DNA from: Combretum micranthum
Lineage: Eukaryota; Streptophyta; Magnoliopsida; Myrtales; Combretaceae
NCBI GenBank assembly: GCA_024138025.1
Contig: JAMXBD010000065.1
Span: 1,364,001 to 1,428,000 of the forward strand
Length of the DNA stretch: 64,000 nt
Direction: 5' to 3'
Below, in pieces: positions 22,481 through 34,268 of this stretch. The translations under genes were made by a program, and so were the position numbers. How positions within the stretch are numbered: the first letter of the stretch is position 1; each line of letters begins with the position of its first letter. The notes under the pieces were generated by a model. That model had not been told where the DNA came from, searched no databases, and saw only the letters and a program-made list of their open reading frames with translations.

Positions 22481-24430
22481 AACCGTACAAACTCCATATC
22501 TACATTTACATGGACAAAAAAGGAGAGAGAGAGAGATGACAAAAAGTATTATTCCGACCATACTACCTACTTTTTCTCTCCTTTTCTGAAGCTCGTCCCT
22601 TCCCTTTCTACTCTTCTCCTCTTCTCCTCTTTACTCTGCAATTTCTTTGCCAAAAACTGAGATTGAACAGGACAATTATACAGACTTGGATCTCTAAAGT
22701 TAAAGGTAACACCTTTTCCTTCGTATTTTATCACATAATTTTCCCTATGTGTCTTTTTTTTCACTCATTTAATTTCATGATTCCTCTTATATGGGCACTT
22801 TTACTTGTTTACATTTTTTTGTTGCTATGTTTATATCACCCTCATCTTTCAGGAGTTACACTTATTTTCCTTTTTCTTTATTATTTTTAACTTTAGGTTT
22901 AATTCTTTCCCTTCTTTCATGTCGTAAGATATGATATATAGGAAGAGAGATTATTTTAACACGCTATGTGTCCAAACGGGATAAGTGTTGCTGAAATATG
23001 AATATAATTATAACAGCTCATGTTATAGTGGATAAATTTTGAAATATATATATATATATATTTATATTAGAATTTTATTAGTAATTATATCTCACTTCTC
23101 TTTGCTAGCACATTTCTATGTACACCGCACCCTTCGTCATCCTTAGGTCAAATTCTTCTCCATGTTATGTAATAAATCACCATGAACATGAGGCACAAAC
23201 CATCATGCACAAAATTAAAGTAGTTATATGTTATTTTTTTTGGTATCATGTCAATGGTTGTTCTTGTCTCCCATCCAAATTGGATTTGACATATTGGACA
23301 TTTGTCTGATTTAAGGCAACTTGTACATTGGTGTTAACACTGCACTTGGCAATTTGAATAGGGTGAAAAGGACCAGGAACAAAGGAAAAGAAATAAAACC
23401 TCTAGTTTCCATTTCACGTGATAATTAAAAGGGAACTGAAAAGAAGTTAGATGAGAGGTTTGCTGTCCCTGTGACTTGTAAGAGAGATTAAAATATTCTT
23501 TACACAGCTGCCTGCAGTTGAAGTCAATGAAGCAAATAATTGAACCCATCATATCATCCGACTAAATAATCCATCAAATTATTCGATCGTTTAAATAAAT
23601 ATATAAGTTGTCATAATACATATTTTAATAATTAATCATGGTTGGTAAATTTTTATCTTTCAATGGCTTGTATGATTAGTCTTGTGAAGAAAAAAAAAAT
23701 ATTAGAGATTTCCTTTATTTTAAATACCAAAACATCTATCATTTCTATATATATCCTTGTCAAACATAATATTAATCATCAAGCAAAAGCAATATATAGG
23801 ATTTAAAAAAAAAAAAAAAAGAGAAGATAATTTGACGAGACTACTCAGAATTTTACATGCATAGACTGATACATTAACTTGTCACCTAACTCAAAATACA
23901 CACACACACATATATCCTAAATTAATATTTGCCAGTTTAGACTTAATTGATTTGCTACCTAAATGGAATATAAATACTAAATTGTATAATAATAATGTTG
24001 TAAATACACTCTAAATTAAAAAAGATGCTATGTAAATAGATAATAGAATCAATGATCTTATAGCCTTACGACATTATTTTTTTTTCAAGTAAAATTTACC
24101 AAGTTCTAATATATTATCTCCTATTGTAATGGCAAAAAAAAAAAAAAAAAGATTAATAGTATATTGACGTCATGAATGATTGCAAGTCCATATAGCCTAA
24201 AATAAATATAATAATAATTATTACGATTTCTTTCAACCGATCGAATTAACTATTAACTACCATTGAGTTGGTATATTATTGCATTTTCATAATCCACAGC
24301 AAACAAAAATGGAAATTTTGCTTTTTCCGATTTTGTCCTTTTCACTTTTTATATATTTCATTCATGCTCACTCATACTCACTGCATCCATTTCCTTTTCC
24401 ACTCATTTGTTAACCACTCTTAATTTTGTA
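22481..24430. other. Noncoding stretch upstream of the OMT gene
   Basis: 22540-22660 is a CT-rich block (ttctctccttttctgaag, cttctcctcttctcc) that looks like a Pol II leader, and an aaaggtaac donor-like site lies near 22705; no coding exon could be tied to it. 23100-23550 is moderately complex but unrecognised. Poly-A tracts occur at about 23806-23820 and 24134-24150. The last several hundred bases would hold the OMT promoter. Confidence 0.35.
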
Positions 24431-24432
24431 GC

Positions 24433-24440
24433 TCTATATA
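24433..24440 (+). promoter_or_regulatory. Probable TATA box of the OMT gene
   Basis: ctatatat stands about 60 bases upstream of the ATG at 24499, the spacing expected for a plant TATA box with a leader of 25-35 bases. This copy therefore kept its core promoter. Confidence 0.55.
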
Positions 24441-26075
24441 TTTTCTCCACATATATCTTCATTTGGGAGGGAGATCAAGACTTGAAAGAGCTATAATAAT
24501 GGAGTCACTAACATCAGAAGAAATGTTAAGAGGGCAAGCTCAGATATGGCAAAACATGTTTGCTTTTGCCGACTCCATGGCATTGAAATGTGCAGTTGAG
24601 CTTCATATAGCTGATATACTACATTCACAAGGTGATCATTTAACTTTATCCCAAATTGCCTCACATACATCATACTCCTCCTCTCCAGACATAAACTATC
24701 TTAAGCGAATCATGAGGCTATTGGTTCGAAAAAATATATTCACCGCAAATCAAGAATCAGAAGGCGAAAAGACACTCTATGGATGACTCCTGCCTCTAGA
24801 TGGCTTCTGCATGATTCCAGGAAAGTCTTGCTGCAATGGTGACAATGGAGGACCATGAGTTGCTGATGTCCCCATGGCACTGTTTTGGTCAATGTGTCAA
24901 AAGGGTGGTATAGCATTTAAGATGGCTCATGGCCGTGAGATATGGGACTTTGCATCAAAAAATGGTGAATTCAATAACTTGTTCAATGAAGGTATGGCTT
25001 GTACTGCCAGGACCTTACTTAAGACAGTTATAAGCTGTTACAAAAGGGTTTGAAAGTTTAAAGTCTTTGGTTGATGTTGGAGGTGGAACTGGTAGTGCAA
25101 TAGCTGAGATTGTTAGGGCATATCCACACATTAAAGGGATAAACTTTGACCTGCCGCATTTATAGCAACAGCACCAGCTTATGATGTTGGGATCACCCAT
25201 GTTGGAGGAGACATGTTTGATGCCGTTCCCATTGCTGATGCTGTTTTCATGAAGGTAAGTGACATATTCTAAATTATAGCTGGTATTACTTTTTGGCCAT
25301 TTCCAAAATTTTTTACGTCCCTTGCTCTTTCATTTACATTTTACATCATAGACGCATCATTATTGTTGCTAAGTGGGTTTTGATTGAGTATGGAACTTTA
25401 AATTCACATTTTATTATGAAATATTGGACCTTCTAAAGTAGAATACAATAATATGACCTCTTGCTAATTCTGACTAACAAAAAAATTGTGATTCTAATCC
25501 AATGAGTTCCAAGTTTTAAGGCAATTTGTATTTTATCACCGTATACAATTCAAGTTCCAACTATGATGTTGATGGCACAAGTAACGTGGGAGAGACATCT
25601 ATCTATGGCATCAACATAGTCTTCTTTCCAACGATTTATGGGTTTGTTTCACTAGCTTTTCTCTGCATACAATATTTTTTTAAATTTTTTTTAATAAATT
25701 ATTTATCAACAAATAAATATATAAAAAAAATTAATAATTCTAATGAAAAGATCAAATAAATTAAATATACATACAATTAAATATATTTATATATATCATT
25801 TTAATATAAATATAAATATAAATAAAAAATAGATCATCCAAACTGTCCAAACCGTCAACAAGTTAAACCCCATTGATCGTGAGGATTTCTGAATAGTAGT
25901 TGCTGTCGTGAATCTCGTGGAAAATAGGATAAGATATTTTATTAAAGATTCGGTCGCCACTGCGGTGTCTTATGTTTCCATTTCTCCATTTCGTGGCCAT
26001 GTAGATCCGGACCCGTGGAACCAATGGAAGGTCGGTGTTTAGCTTCTGAAGTAGAAGGCAATATTTGAGCATCAC

Positions 26076-26102
<27 letters not shown>
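26076..26102. repeat. TA microsatellite
   Basis: About 13 TA dinucleotides inside the OMT intron. Confidence 0.9.
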
Positions 26103-26106
<4 letters not shown>

Positions 26107-27581
26107 AAGGAACTGCTAAAGAGATAGCAAATGACAGGATTGATTGCGCTTTATGATGAACCGTCACCAACACCGTCTCTTGATGATTATTTTAAACTGA
26201 GGCTTATCTGTAATATTTGCACTAAAAATTGGTGAAGAGATAAGTTTTTTAGGAGTGCCCAACTAGGTATTTTACTACAACATTCATATTCCGTAAACCA
26301 ACAAGAAATTCATAAAGTGGTATTTCAGTATATTTTAAGAATCTTTTTTTTTTCTTTTTAAAAACCTCACATTTTTATGCTTAATGTTCTTTCCATAAGA
26401 TCTTTCGTATCTTTTAGATTGTAGGTTTCATATGCCTTTTTAAAATACATATTCTTTCAAAAAAAATTTAAAGATCTCTTCTATCTTGTAGAATCTCAAA
26501 AATTAAATTCTTTACATAAAGTCCCATATCATAAACCTAGGATTGAATACTCTTTAAAGGAAGTATATAGCTTGGTTTTAGAGTCTGCATCGGTGCTAAC
26601 TAAGTGGGTGGCAAGTGGAAGTGGAGTTGTCTAATTAGATGATTTCATTCATGGCTACAAACAATATGAGTAACAATGGAGCTTGATCTTATAGTATAGT
26701 AAAACACATATACAAAAAAATCATTAGCTGCTAAGGGACCATAAGCTAGCTCCAGAGTAAGTTTGTTAATATATATTATAATTATGAAATAATTATAATA
26801 AAAAGTAATTAAAAAATTATAATATATATATACACATACATAACTTAATTTTATTTATCATGTATTAATCTATTTATTTATTTTGTATATTTAATTTTTT
26901 AGATTTTACTTTATCTTTAGGTTTCGTGAGTTATTCAATTTTTGCTTACTTTAAAGTTGACATGTGAACCAATCAAACATGAACTTGAAATAAAACTCGC
27001 TAATCTAAACAAACCACTTTTAAATCTGAATTTCTGACTTGATAAAAGCTTTAGCTCAAGTTCAGTATCATTTAAATAAGCTAAACCTAGATCATTAAAA
27101 GCTCGGCTCACTGGAAAATTGCATGAGATGTGAATTCTTAATAGAATATGATATGTTGTTAATTGGCTTAACGTAATGAGGATTAAAAACATAAGGCCCA
27201 TTTAATATCCAACAACGCCCAACCGCATGAAATAAATCCTCTTTGAAAATGGGCTAGCGCCCAACAAAACATAGTCCAGATTTGTTTTTGGGATGGAATT
27301 CTATATAAATCTTATTTATTAATGTATTTTTGGCACAATAACTCATTAAAATAGTTGCTTGGTTACATCCCAAAATGTTTTAATGATCTTAACGTGTTTG
27401 TGTATATCTTTTCTCAAAGCTAAATTTCATTGTATTAACTAATGTTGCAGCAGTATCATTCATAAAGTTCTAAGTTCGTTTAAGGAACTGTTTAATTTAA
27501 TATCTAAGATTAACTATTAAAAGATTAGAATAATAATTCACATTTCACAAGTCAACATTGATTTCAACTAGTAGTGTCTAA

Positions 27582-28512
27582 CAGGGATAAGCACGTAGGG
27601 TATAAACTCTTTTCTATATCCTACCCTAAGTACATAGTATGAAGTTTTGTATTAAGAACTCATCTTGTAATATTTTGTACTTATCCTATACTTTGTATCC
27701 AGTAATATTCACAAGGTACAGAGTACCTTGTTGTATATGTAAAAAATTTCCTTTTATTTTAATTTTTTTTCCTAAAACTATTTAAGGTTCAAGAAGACTA
27801 AAAGCACATAAAGTTTCTCTTTTTTTTTTATTTTAAGTTTATAATAATATATACATTTATAATATGTAAAACTACCTTATTTTTATATATTCATTATAAA
27901 TATTCTATCGAAATAAATCTAAAAAAAATGATATCACAAGTTCTACAGTATGTAGAAATCATTTACGTGCTAAAATTGAAATATGTAACAAATACCTATA
28001 GAATCTGCTTGTATGATTTCAATAAAATTGTAAATCATTTAGTGAATTCTTAAATCAAGAATTTTGGGGGCACTTTGTATTAGTTAGCTTTAAAAGATAA
28101 ATAACACTTTTTATATAACTCAGAAGCACAAATACATATAGTCAAAGTTCTTCCAAATTAAAAATTAAAAGTACTTCCGTAATAATATAATATAGGTTTT
28201 TCTAAATAAAAGTTTCTAAAGGTAGCTTAAAAATGGTAATCTTAAACATAAGTGATAGCAAAATGAAAAATACAGTATTATTAATTATTTTATAATTTTT
28301 AATATAGTGCATGTTTCAAGATGGGTATAAAGAACCTTGAAACCTATACCTTGTATATGATAGATTGCAGGTTGCGGGTGGGTATAGAGTATGAAGATCT
28401 CATACATGTACCCTACCTTATGCGAATAAGTTTTAGAAAAAAATATATCTATACGCTATCTCATGACTCTTAATAGTACCAGGACTCTATCTAGGTTACC
28501 CATTCACCCCTA
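27582..28512. mobile_element. Probable hAT-like non-autonomous element in the OMT intron
   Basis: The left end reads cagggataagcacgtaggg and the reverse complement of the right end reads taggggtgaatgggtaacc. The flanks gtgtctaa (27574-27581) and ttatctaa (28513-28520) agree at six of eight positions, as for a worn 8-bp hAT target duplication. The interior has 'gggtatagagtatgaag' and 'tatcctaccctaag' words near both ends and is AT-rich between. No coding capacity was found. Confidence 0.5.
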
Positions 28513-29455
28513 TTATCTAATAAAAAGTGAGAAAACAAATAATACTATTGATTTTTTCATTATGTTATAAAAAAATAATCACATGTCAAAATTTTATCTA
28601 TATAATATATAGATATATTCAATACTAATTAATTCATATATCATGTTAGTATCATTGAATCCTTTATCTTGCATATGCATGTTATAGTGGGTCACAATAA
28701 TCGTCATAACATTACGAAAAGATTTAATGAGAAATTAAAAATTTTTAGTGATTTCATGATAGAAATATTTTTTGTTTCTAAAGTTGCCAACACAATTAAA
28801 TTAGGTTATTATCCTTTTATGCAGTGTTTTACCTTTTCTTTTTATCCTTGTCTTGAGCACTTATGAAGAAGACAAAATCCAAAAATTTTTCACCTTTTCA
28901 AGATTCATTTCACTTTTTATATTAGAAAAAATATGTATAAGAAAGCCAAAAAATTGAAACCACTTAAAACTTGTATATTGTGATGTAGTGGATAATGCAT
29001 GATTGGAGTGATGAAGATTGCATCAAGATCTTGAAAAATTGTCGAAAAGCAATACCAAAACATACTGGCAGGGTGATCATTGCTGAAATTGTGTTGAAAC
29101 CAGATGGAAATGATATGTTTGATGAAACTGGAGTAGTTTTCGATCTAGTGATGATTGCACATAGTTCTGGTGGAAAAGAGAGAACTGAGATGGAATGGAA
29201 AAAATTACTAGAAGATGGTGGCTTTCCTCGTTACAACATAGTCAAAATTCCAGCTGTGCCATCCATCATTGAGGCATTTCCTGCATAACACAGTGTATTA
29301 TTGGTGTTAATTCAACTACTATATTGCTAGAAATAAAATGTAATATCAAGAATAATGAATGTCATTGTCTAATGAAGTAAAATAAAATTGTTGTTGTTGT
29401 ATTGTTTTTTGTTTTGTTAAAGGAATTAATTGTTGTTCTTATTCATTTTGTAAAA

Positions 29456-29766
29456 GGGAAAATGTTAAATTTGAAACCTAAACTTTGCAAAAATTCAATT
29501 TAGTGACTTTGAAGTGTTCAATTTAATCTTAAATCAAAGTTTTTGTAGCTATTTTTATTACCTTACAAATACTGTTTGCTTTGTTTACTGTATAGAAGCA
29601 ATCTAGTAGTGTTAGCAGTCTTCTACAATTGCAAATAGAGCAAGCGATATTAAGAAGTAGTAAAATAACCACCAAAAGCTTAATTAGGTATTAAATTGAT
29701 CACTTCAAAGTTTAAGTATTAACTTAAATTTTGATATAAGGTTCATGTACCAAATTTAACATTTAA
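29456..29766. mobile_element. Mutator-like MITE downstream of the OMT
   Basis: Inverted arms: left gggaaaatgttaaatttgaaacc, right (reverse complement) ttaaatgttaaatttggtac, with more shared blocks (actttgaagtgttcaattta versus actttgaagtgatcaattta). Flanks ttttgtaaaa (left) and ttttagtaaaa (right) are nearly the same, consistent with a worn 9-10-bp duplication. It lies about 170 bases after the OMT stop codon. Confidence 0.65.
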
Positions 29767-29939
29767 TTTTAGTAAAATTGCATTCATGATTGGTGGAAAG
29801 TCAATTCTATCTTAATCAATAGTTGTAATTTTTTGTAAACCAAATAAGAAGGCCTAATCTATTTTGAAACACTTTCTACTCGCTAAGTTTAAGCCTATTT
29901 TGCACCTATCTAACTTGATTGTATTCAAGCCTATTTTAC

Positions 29940-30175
29940 ACTTGTAGAAGAAGAAGCATAACTAAGAGCAAACAAAATGGAAAAACTCTAACTTTAGGAG
30001 ATCTTTGAGGATGAAGTATGTATGGAGAGTTGCAATAGAAGCCTTAAGAACATTCTCACTTTTTTCAAATGTTCTATGAAGGCATTTGACATATAAAGTA
30101 TGTTGGATATATTATTCCAAAAGGATGGCAAATAATAGGATAATATCTTCATATGCATCCTTACTCCATATCAAT
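29940..30175 (+). pseudogene. Cytochrome P450 fragment (CYP716/CYP728-like region)
   Basis: Across frameshifts the plus strand carries a short run in P450 order: LRANK (about 29965), RMKYVWRVAIEALRTFS (30009-30059), then YVGYIIPKGWQI (about 30098-30133) and HMHP (about 30150-30164). EALR fits the ExxR motif of the K helix, and 'IPKGW' is the well-known strand just after it in many plant P450s, including triterpene/diterpenoid-type clans. Nothing of the haem-binding region or the N-terminal part was found nearby. It is a broken fragment, 650 bases downstream of the OMT. The P450 subfamily is a guess from pattern memory. Confidence 0.65.
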
Positions 30176-30919
30176 TAAAACAAATCATTGAAGAATTCTG
30201 CTTTGACTTAGAGAGAAGGACAAGCTTTCTTTTAGTGATAAAAAAGGCTCTTTAAATAGTAAACCAGATCCCCTTCTAAAAATTTTGTTACATGCCACTA
30301 GTGCGATGATCTTCATACGTGCATGAAAAAGGCTTTATGCGTGCACTCACCTAAGTCCCTAAAGCACTTCGAATGCCTCTATGATGTACTTGTCCAACTT
30401 ATATGTTTGCAAGCGACAATTTTGATAGTTTCATTAAATAATATACAAAAATTATAAAATAAATAAAGGAAAGAAGAGAGAAATCTCATATAGATTTCTA
30501 CATTAGAGAAACTTTGAAAAATTACACACATCCTTGAAATTGGGATCGTGGGTATTAATGTTGCTTGTTTGGATCGAAATTGCCAATTTTAGATTTTTTT
30601 ACAAAACATAAAGTAGCAATCCTTAACAATAACACTGCGGTACGATAACACAAACAAGGATAACATAAGATTAGACTAACTATGGCTTTTGATTGTTTTC
30701 CATTTATATTGACGCACTTAAGAAAAGATCACTAATGTGTCACTTATCAATAAAGTCGCAATGCATTACCATTCCTACACATGGTATATGATTTATTGCT
30801 AGTGTCTTTTCAGTTTGGTGATTCTTCATTTTCTTAGATTGTTTAGGCATTTAGTAAGAAATTAAAGGTTAGGGAGCTTCTTTTTTAATTCTTTTTCCAC
30901 TAGCAAACACAATTTACTC
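30176..30919. other. Noncoding stretch
   Basis: Unrecognised sequence between the P450 fragment and the hAT-like element. 30176-30470 is somewhat less AT-rich and could include more decayed gene material, but no motif supports that. Confidence 0.35.
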
Positions 30920-31473
30920 TCAGGTTAGAAACGAGCCGAGCCACTCAAGCTCAGCTCATTTCAAGCCCAACTCGGCTTGACTTGCCTCTTTTAGCTAAAC
31001 TAGCCGAGCTCGAGTCAAGCTCAAGTCAAGTTCACTCAAGCTTATTTGGCTAATTGAGTGGGTTTGAGCTTGTCTTTAGGCTCACGACCTGCTTGTGAAT
31101 AGACTCGTTAAGGGCTCATGAGCTGAGCTTGTGAATAGGCCCATTAAAAGATCATTTAACATATGTATAATATTATATATAATTATTTATATTAATTTAA
31201 TATTATAAATATAAATAAAAATATAATTATATACACTAAACGAACTGAACTTAAGCTCATTTAGCTAAAAAAGCCTAAGCCCAAGCTTGACTCATTAAGT
31301 TCATTTAGCTAAACAAGCCTAACAAGATAAGCTTGGGCTTGAAAATCTTTAATGGGTTTAGGCACGAGCTTGCACATTCCAGGCTTGTTAAGTGCCCAGC
31401 TCAGCTCAAGTCAATTCAGGATTTAAATGAGTTGAACCCAAACCGGCAAAACCTCGGCTTGTTTGCACTCTTA
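30920..31473. mobile_element. hAT-like non-autonomous element with perfect 8-bp TSD
   Basis: A 554-bp element flanked by atttactc on both sides (30912-30919 and 31474-31481), the 8-bp duplication typical of hAT insertions. Left end tcaggttagaaacgagccgag; right end in reverse complement taagagtgcaaacaagccgag. The interior is full of gagctcg, aagctca and aagcctaagc words around an AT-rich core. It matches the 17195-17636 repeat in character. No coding capacity. Confidence 0.8.
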
Positions 31474-31481
31474 ATTTACTC

Positions 31482-32226
31482 ATAAGCCTTTAGTGTTTAC
31501 TCATTATTATAGCATGCATCCACATATTCAATCGGATCATGACATCTATTTAATATTGCCTATAATGCATGCATACAAGGAGTACCACTTAGTCATTATG
31601 CTTAATGGGAACATCCCCTGCTGTCATACATTTAGGGAATGCAATGAGATTTGACTTCCCATTTCTCTAGTCACTCTCGAGTAGCGAAAAATACGATATT
31701 TCACTTAATCATACAATATCTTGTCCTAATAAATTCCATTTCAAATAATCTAATGAAACTACACAAATATTTTATCCTCCTTAATGTTTTGCATAATTTT
31801 AGGATTTATGTTCTTTACCCACTTCAAAGCTTTGTCACAATTCTTTTACATACATTGCAATCCTCTTTGATAGATCCCCTCTAAAAAATGCAACAGTCAA
31901 GTTACATTTTGTGACTATTGGACCATTGCATTCATCACATAAATTGTTGTCAACAATATCACTTTTCACATGCAAGTAAAAGTAGCTCCTACAACTGGAT
32001 GGGCTCCATTTGCATCAAGCTTTCACAACCATCTAAATACATTACTTTCAACTCCTTCACATATATGATTATGTCAATTGCAGTAATGCCCTTTTCTATC
32101 TTCCAAACTATTCGTGTAGACATTTTCCTTTAAATTTCTTTAACAGATTGATGTGGATGTGGCAAACATACATTTAATGTTTAGCTTCACCATTATTAAC
32201 CCCTAAAACAAATTGAAAAATAAAAA
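31482..32226. other. Noncoding stretch, possibly coding-derived
   Basis: 31650-32140 on the minus strand gives interrupted translation pieces (for example CDECNGPIVTKC and FFRGDLSKRIAMYVKEL) that look once-coding but match no family I can name. It could be part of the neighbouring MULE relic; this is not shown. Confidence 0.3.
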
Positions 32227-32591
32227 AGAAAAATTGCAAATTACCCCATAAACTTTATCTTTAGAGTGAATTTACCTCCTAAACTTTTAAAGTGAAATTT
32301 TTAACCCCTTAAACTTTAAAAAATTGGCACAACTAATAATACTTAACATTTTCCATTAAAACAAGACAACGAAAGTTGCAAAATGTCTCCTCAAACTTTC
32401 ATTTATGTGTGGATTCATCTCTAAAACTTTCATCTATATGTAGATTTACCCCTCCAAATTCATGAAAAATGTTAATTATCTTGTACTATGCCAATTTTTA
32501 AATGTTTAAAGGGATAAAAAACTTACTTTAAAAGTTGAAAGGGTGAATTTACACCTAAGTAAGAGTTCAAGGGGATAATTTGAAAATTCCC
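32227..32591. mobile_element. MITE with long inverted repeats of about 100 bp
   Basis: The left arm (attgcaaattaccccataaac..., ttaaccccttaaactttaa, aaaaattggcac) matches the reverse complement of the right arm (tttcaaattatccccttgaac..., ttatccctttaaacattta, aaaaattggcat). The long arms and sequence style are typical of Mutator-like MITEs. No target duplication was found. It lies beside a MULE transposase relic at 32700. Confidence 0.65.
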
Positions 32592-32699
32592 CATCATTTA
32601 TAATACTGCGTAGTCATAATAAAAAACATTTACAACTATGACAATAAAGTATTTGCAATTAACTACAATCCATAATTTTTAAGAATATACATGGGTACC

Positions 32700-32965
32700 T
32701 TTTGTTGTTCATTTATAAAGATTCACCCTACATTAAGCCTCATGCTTACTCAACAACTAATTGTGTCAAAATTCATGCCCATAAGTTCTCATTTTCCACT
32801 ATGCTAATAGCCCATTCAATTGTAAATATTTGGTTGTTGGCATCTTTATCGCTAGCACACAATAACTCCTCTTTATATATGGTCTTTAGAAAACATCCAT
32901 TTGGTCCTAATACTCTTCAACAACTATTTAGAAACCTTTGCTTAAATGCATTCAAGCATACATAA
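32700..32965 (-). pseudogene. MULE (Mutator-like) transposase domain relic
   Basis: On the minus strand, one frame reads, with two internal stops, ...LNAFKQRFLNSC, stop, RVLGPNGCFLKTIYKEELL, then CASDKDANNQIFTIEWAI and SIVENENLWA, stop, ILTQL. This is the core of the MULE transposase domain, whose usual form is 'xxxGLDGCFLKGPxGGxLLxAVGxDxNNQxFPIAxAVVExENxxSWxWFL'. The first catalytic Asp position is replaced (PNG in place of LDG). Nothing longer was found on either side, so it is an isolated dead fragment. Confidence 0.75.
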
Positions 32966-32999
32966 AATTGATTGAGTTAGAAGGATAATTTAGGTTCTC

Positions 33000-34268
33000 T
33001 TAGAGGTTCTTAATTTCATACTATACAATTTATATGAATAATCTCTCATTTGACTATGTATTTTGATCAATTATTACATTACCATTTTGTGTAGCTCTTC
33101 TCACCTTTATGATAGGCATAACTACCTCAATTTTATTCTTTACAATCTTGTTTATTTCCTCAAGCTTAATATTAGACATGGGCTTTATTGTTGCACTAAA
33201 TAATTATCTACTAGTGACCCTCTTATTTTTAAAAGTAATGTTATGCTATTGCTATTTGTTGCATGTAGAAAATTACTGATAAAAATCCAAAGGTCTACAA
33301 CCAAAAACCATAATCAGTGGTGTGTTGAGAGGTGGTCTGGCACAGCCACTTTGACGTTAAGTTAATAGTAGGTCAAGAGAAAGAGAGAGAGTAAGTAAGC
33401 ATGAAAAGAAAGGATGTGAATAAGATCAGGTACCCCTTGGATGGTGGCTTCAGGTTCTATTTGTAGGAAATGATGATGATCATACCAAAATAGGGATCCA
33501 AAAAATATTTTCATCTCACACAGCACGTCATCAGAGGGAAAGTAAGTTCAAGTGAGGATCCCTTTGTTGGCAGTTGACTTGGACTTAGGGTGGTGATAGT
33601 GATCATTCTAGGAGAGTAGCTAGGTAGGCCGAAAGCAATTTCTTTGAAGCACCCCTAGGGAGGTATGATAAGTTAAGGAAGTCTAGAGTACGTCCGAAGA
33701 GATATTGTAAACTAGAGAAATCTATTGTATATCCAATGACATCTAGTGATCCTAAGAGTTTTTATTGAATGTGCAACTTAGTAGAGGATGACCTTGGTTT
33801 GGTCCTTACGTGTACCAATGGAAGGAGATTAACTTTAAGATTGGTGAGTGATCGAGGCTTGTTTAGGATGTTTGATGGGCTTTAAGGACCCATTGCTAGT
33901 TCATTTCATCAGTGTTGGGCCTACTTGACCATAATTGAGTAAAGTCTATCAACATCAGTTGTTATGAGTGTGAACGTAAAACAAGTATGTACCACTTTCC
34001 TTAACACATGAGATAAACTAAGGTCAGCCACCGTCCCTAACATATTAAGCCTTAACCATTAATTAACAAGCTCTTGCAAATGCTATATCTTTGAGTTCGT
34101 TAATTGACTATTGTATGAAAACCTATTTGAACTTCTTTTAATGATCTAAAGATCATCACAACACCAAAAGTTGACTTTGTTGTTTTATCTCCATAAATTT
34201 AATACTTGCTTTTCTTTCTCCTTAAAATTCCCACGATCATCACTATTATCCCCACTAAATCACTCATA
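33000..34268. other. Noncoding stretch, LTR-like in its middle
   Basis: 33330-34030 is less AT-rich, non-coding and has the style of an LTR or old retroelement leader (for example 'caggtaccccttggatggtggc', 'gttgggcctacttgacc'). No matching copy exists in the window. Nothing is recognised elsewhere in the stretch. Confidence 0.3.

Larger units (their letters stand above)
25255..28988 (+). other. Enlarged OMT intron
   Basis: The intron is 3,734 bases, bounded by gtaagt and tgtag. It contains a TA repeat (26076-26102), segments of 'gctcgg/aagctca' hAT-like character (about 26930-27140) and a probable hAT-like non-autonomous insertion (27582-28512). No coding exon was seen inside. The open frame at 25863-26075 (minus) is unrecognised. 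Confidence 0.8.
24499..29288 (+). pseudogene. COMT-type O-methyltransferase, first exon frameshifted
   Basis: Two-exon OMT: exon 1 24499-25254 (donor gtaagt), exon 2 28989-29288 (acceptor tgtag). Exon 1 codes for the N-terminal dimerisation domain (MESLTSEEMLRGQAQIWQN...), the S-adenosylmethionine motif [16 protein letters not shown] (about 25072-25119) and GITHVGGDMF. Exon 2 holds the catalytic block WIMHDWSDEDC, with the His base, and runs cleanly to PSIIEAFPA and a stop. Such enzymes methylate hydroxyls of flavonoids, alkaloids, stilbenes or indoles in the cytosol; the substrate cannot be told. Exon 1 reads openly only to 24786. Against its own sense and the 18749 copy I count about five small deletions (near 24784, 24830, 24900, 25042 and 25163), nine bases in all; with these counted in, length would be about 354 residues, normal for the family. 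TATA box, ATG and splice sites are intact. Probably a recent pseudogene; assembly error is the alternative. Confidence 0.9.

Noticed and set aside
22540..22710. First noncoding exon of a gene (CT-rich leader plus donor-like site)
   Set aside because: No downstream acceptor or coding exon could be connected.
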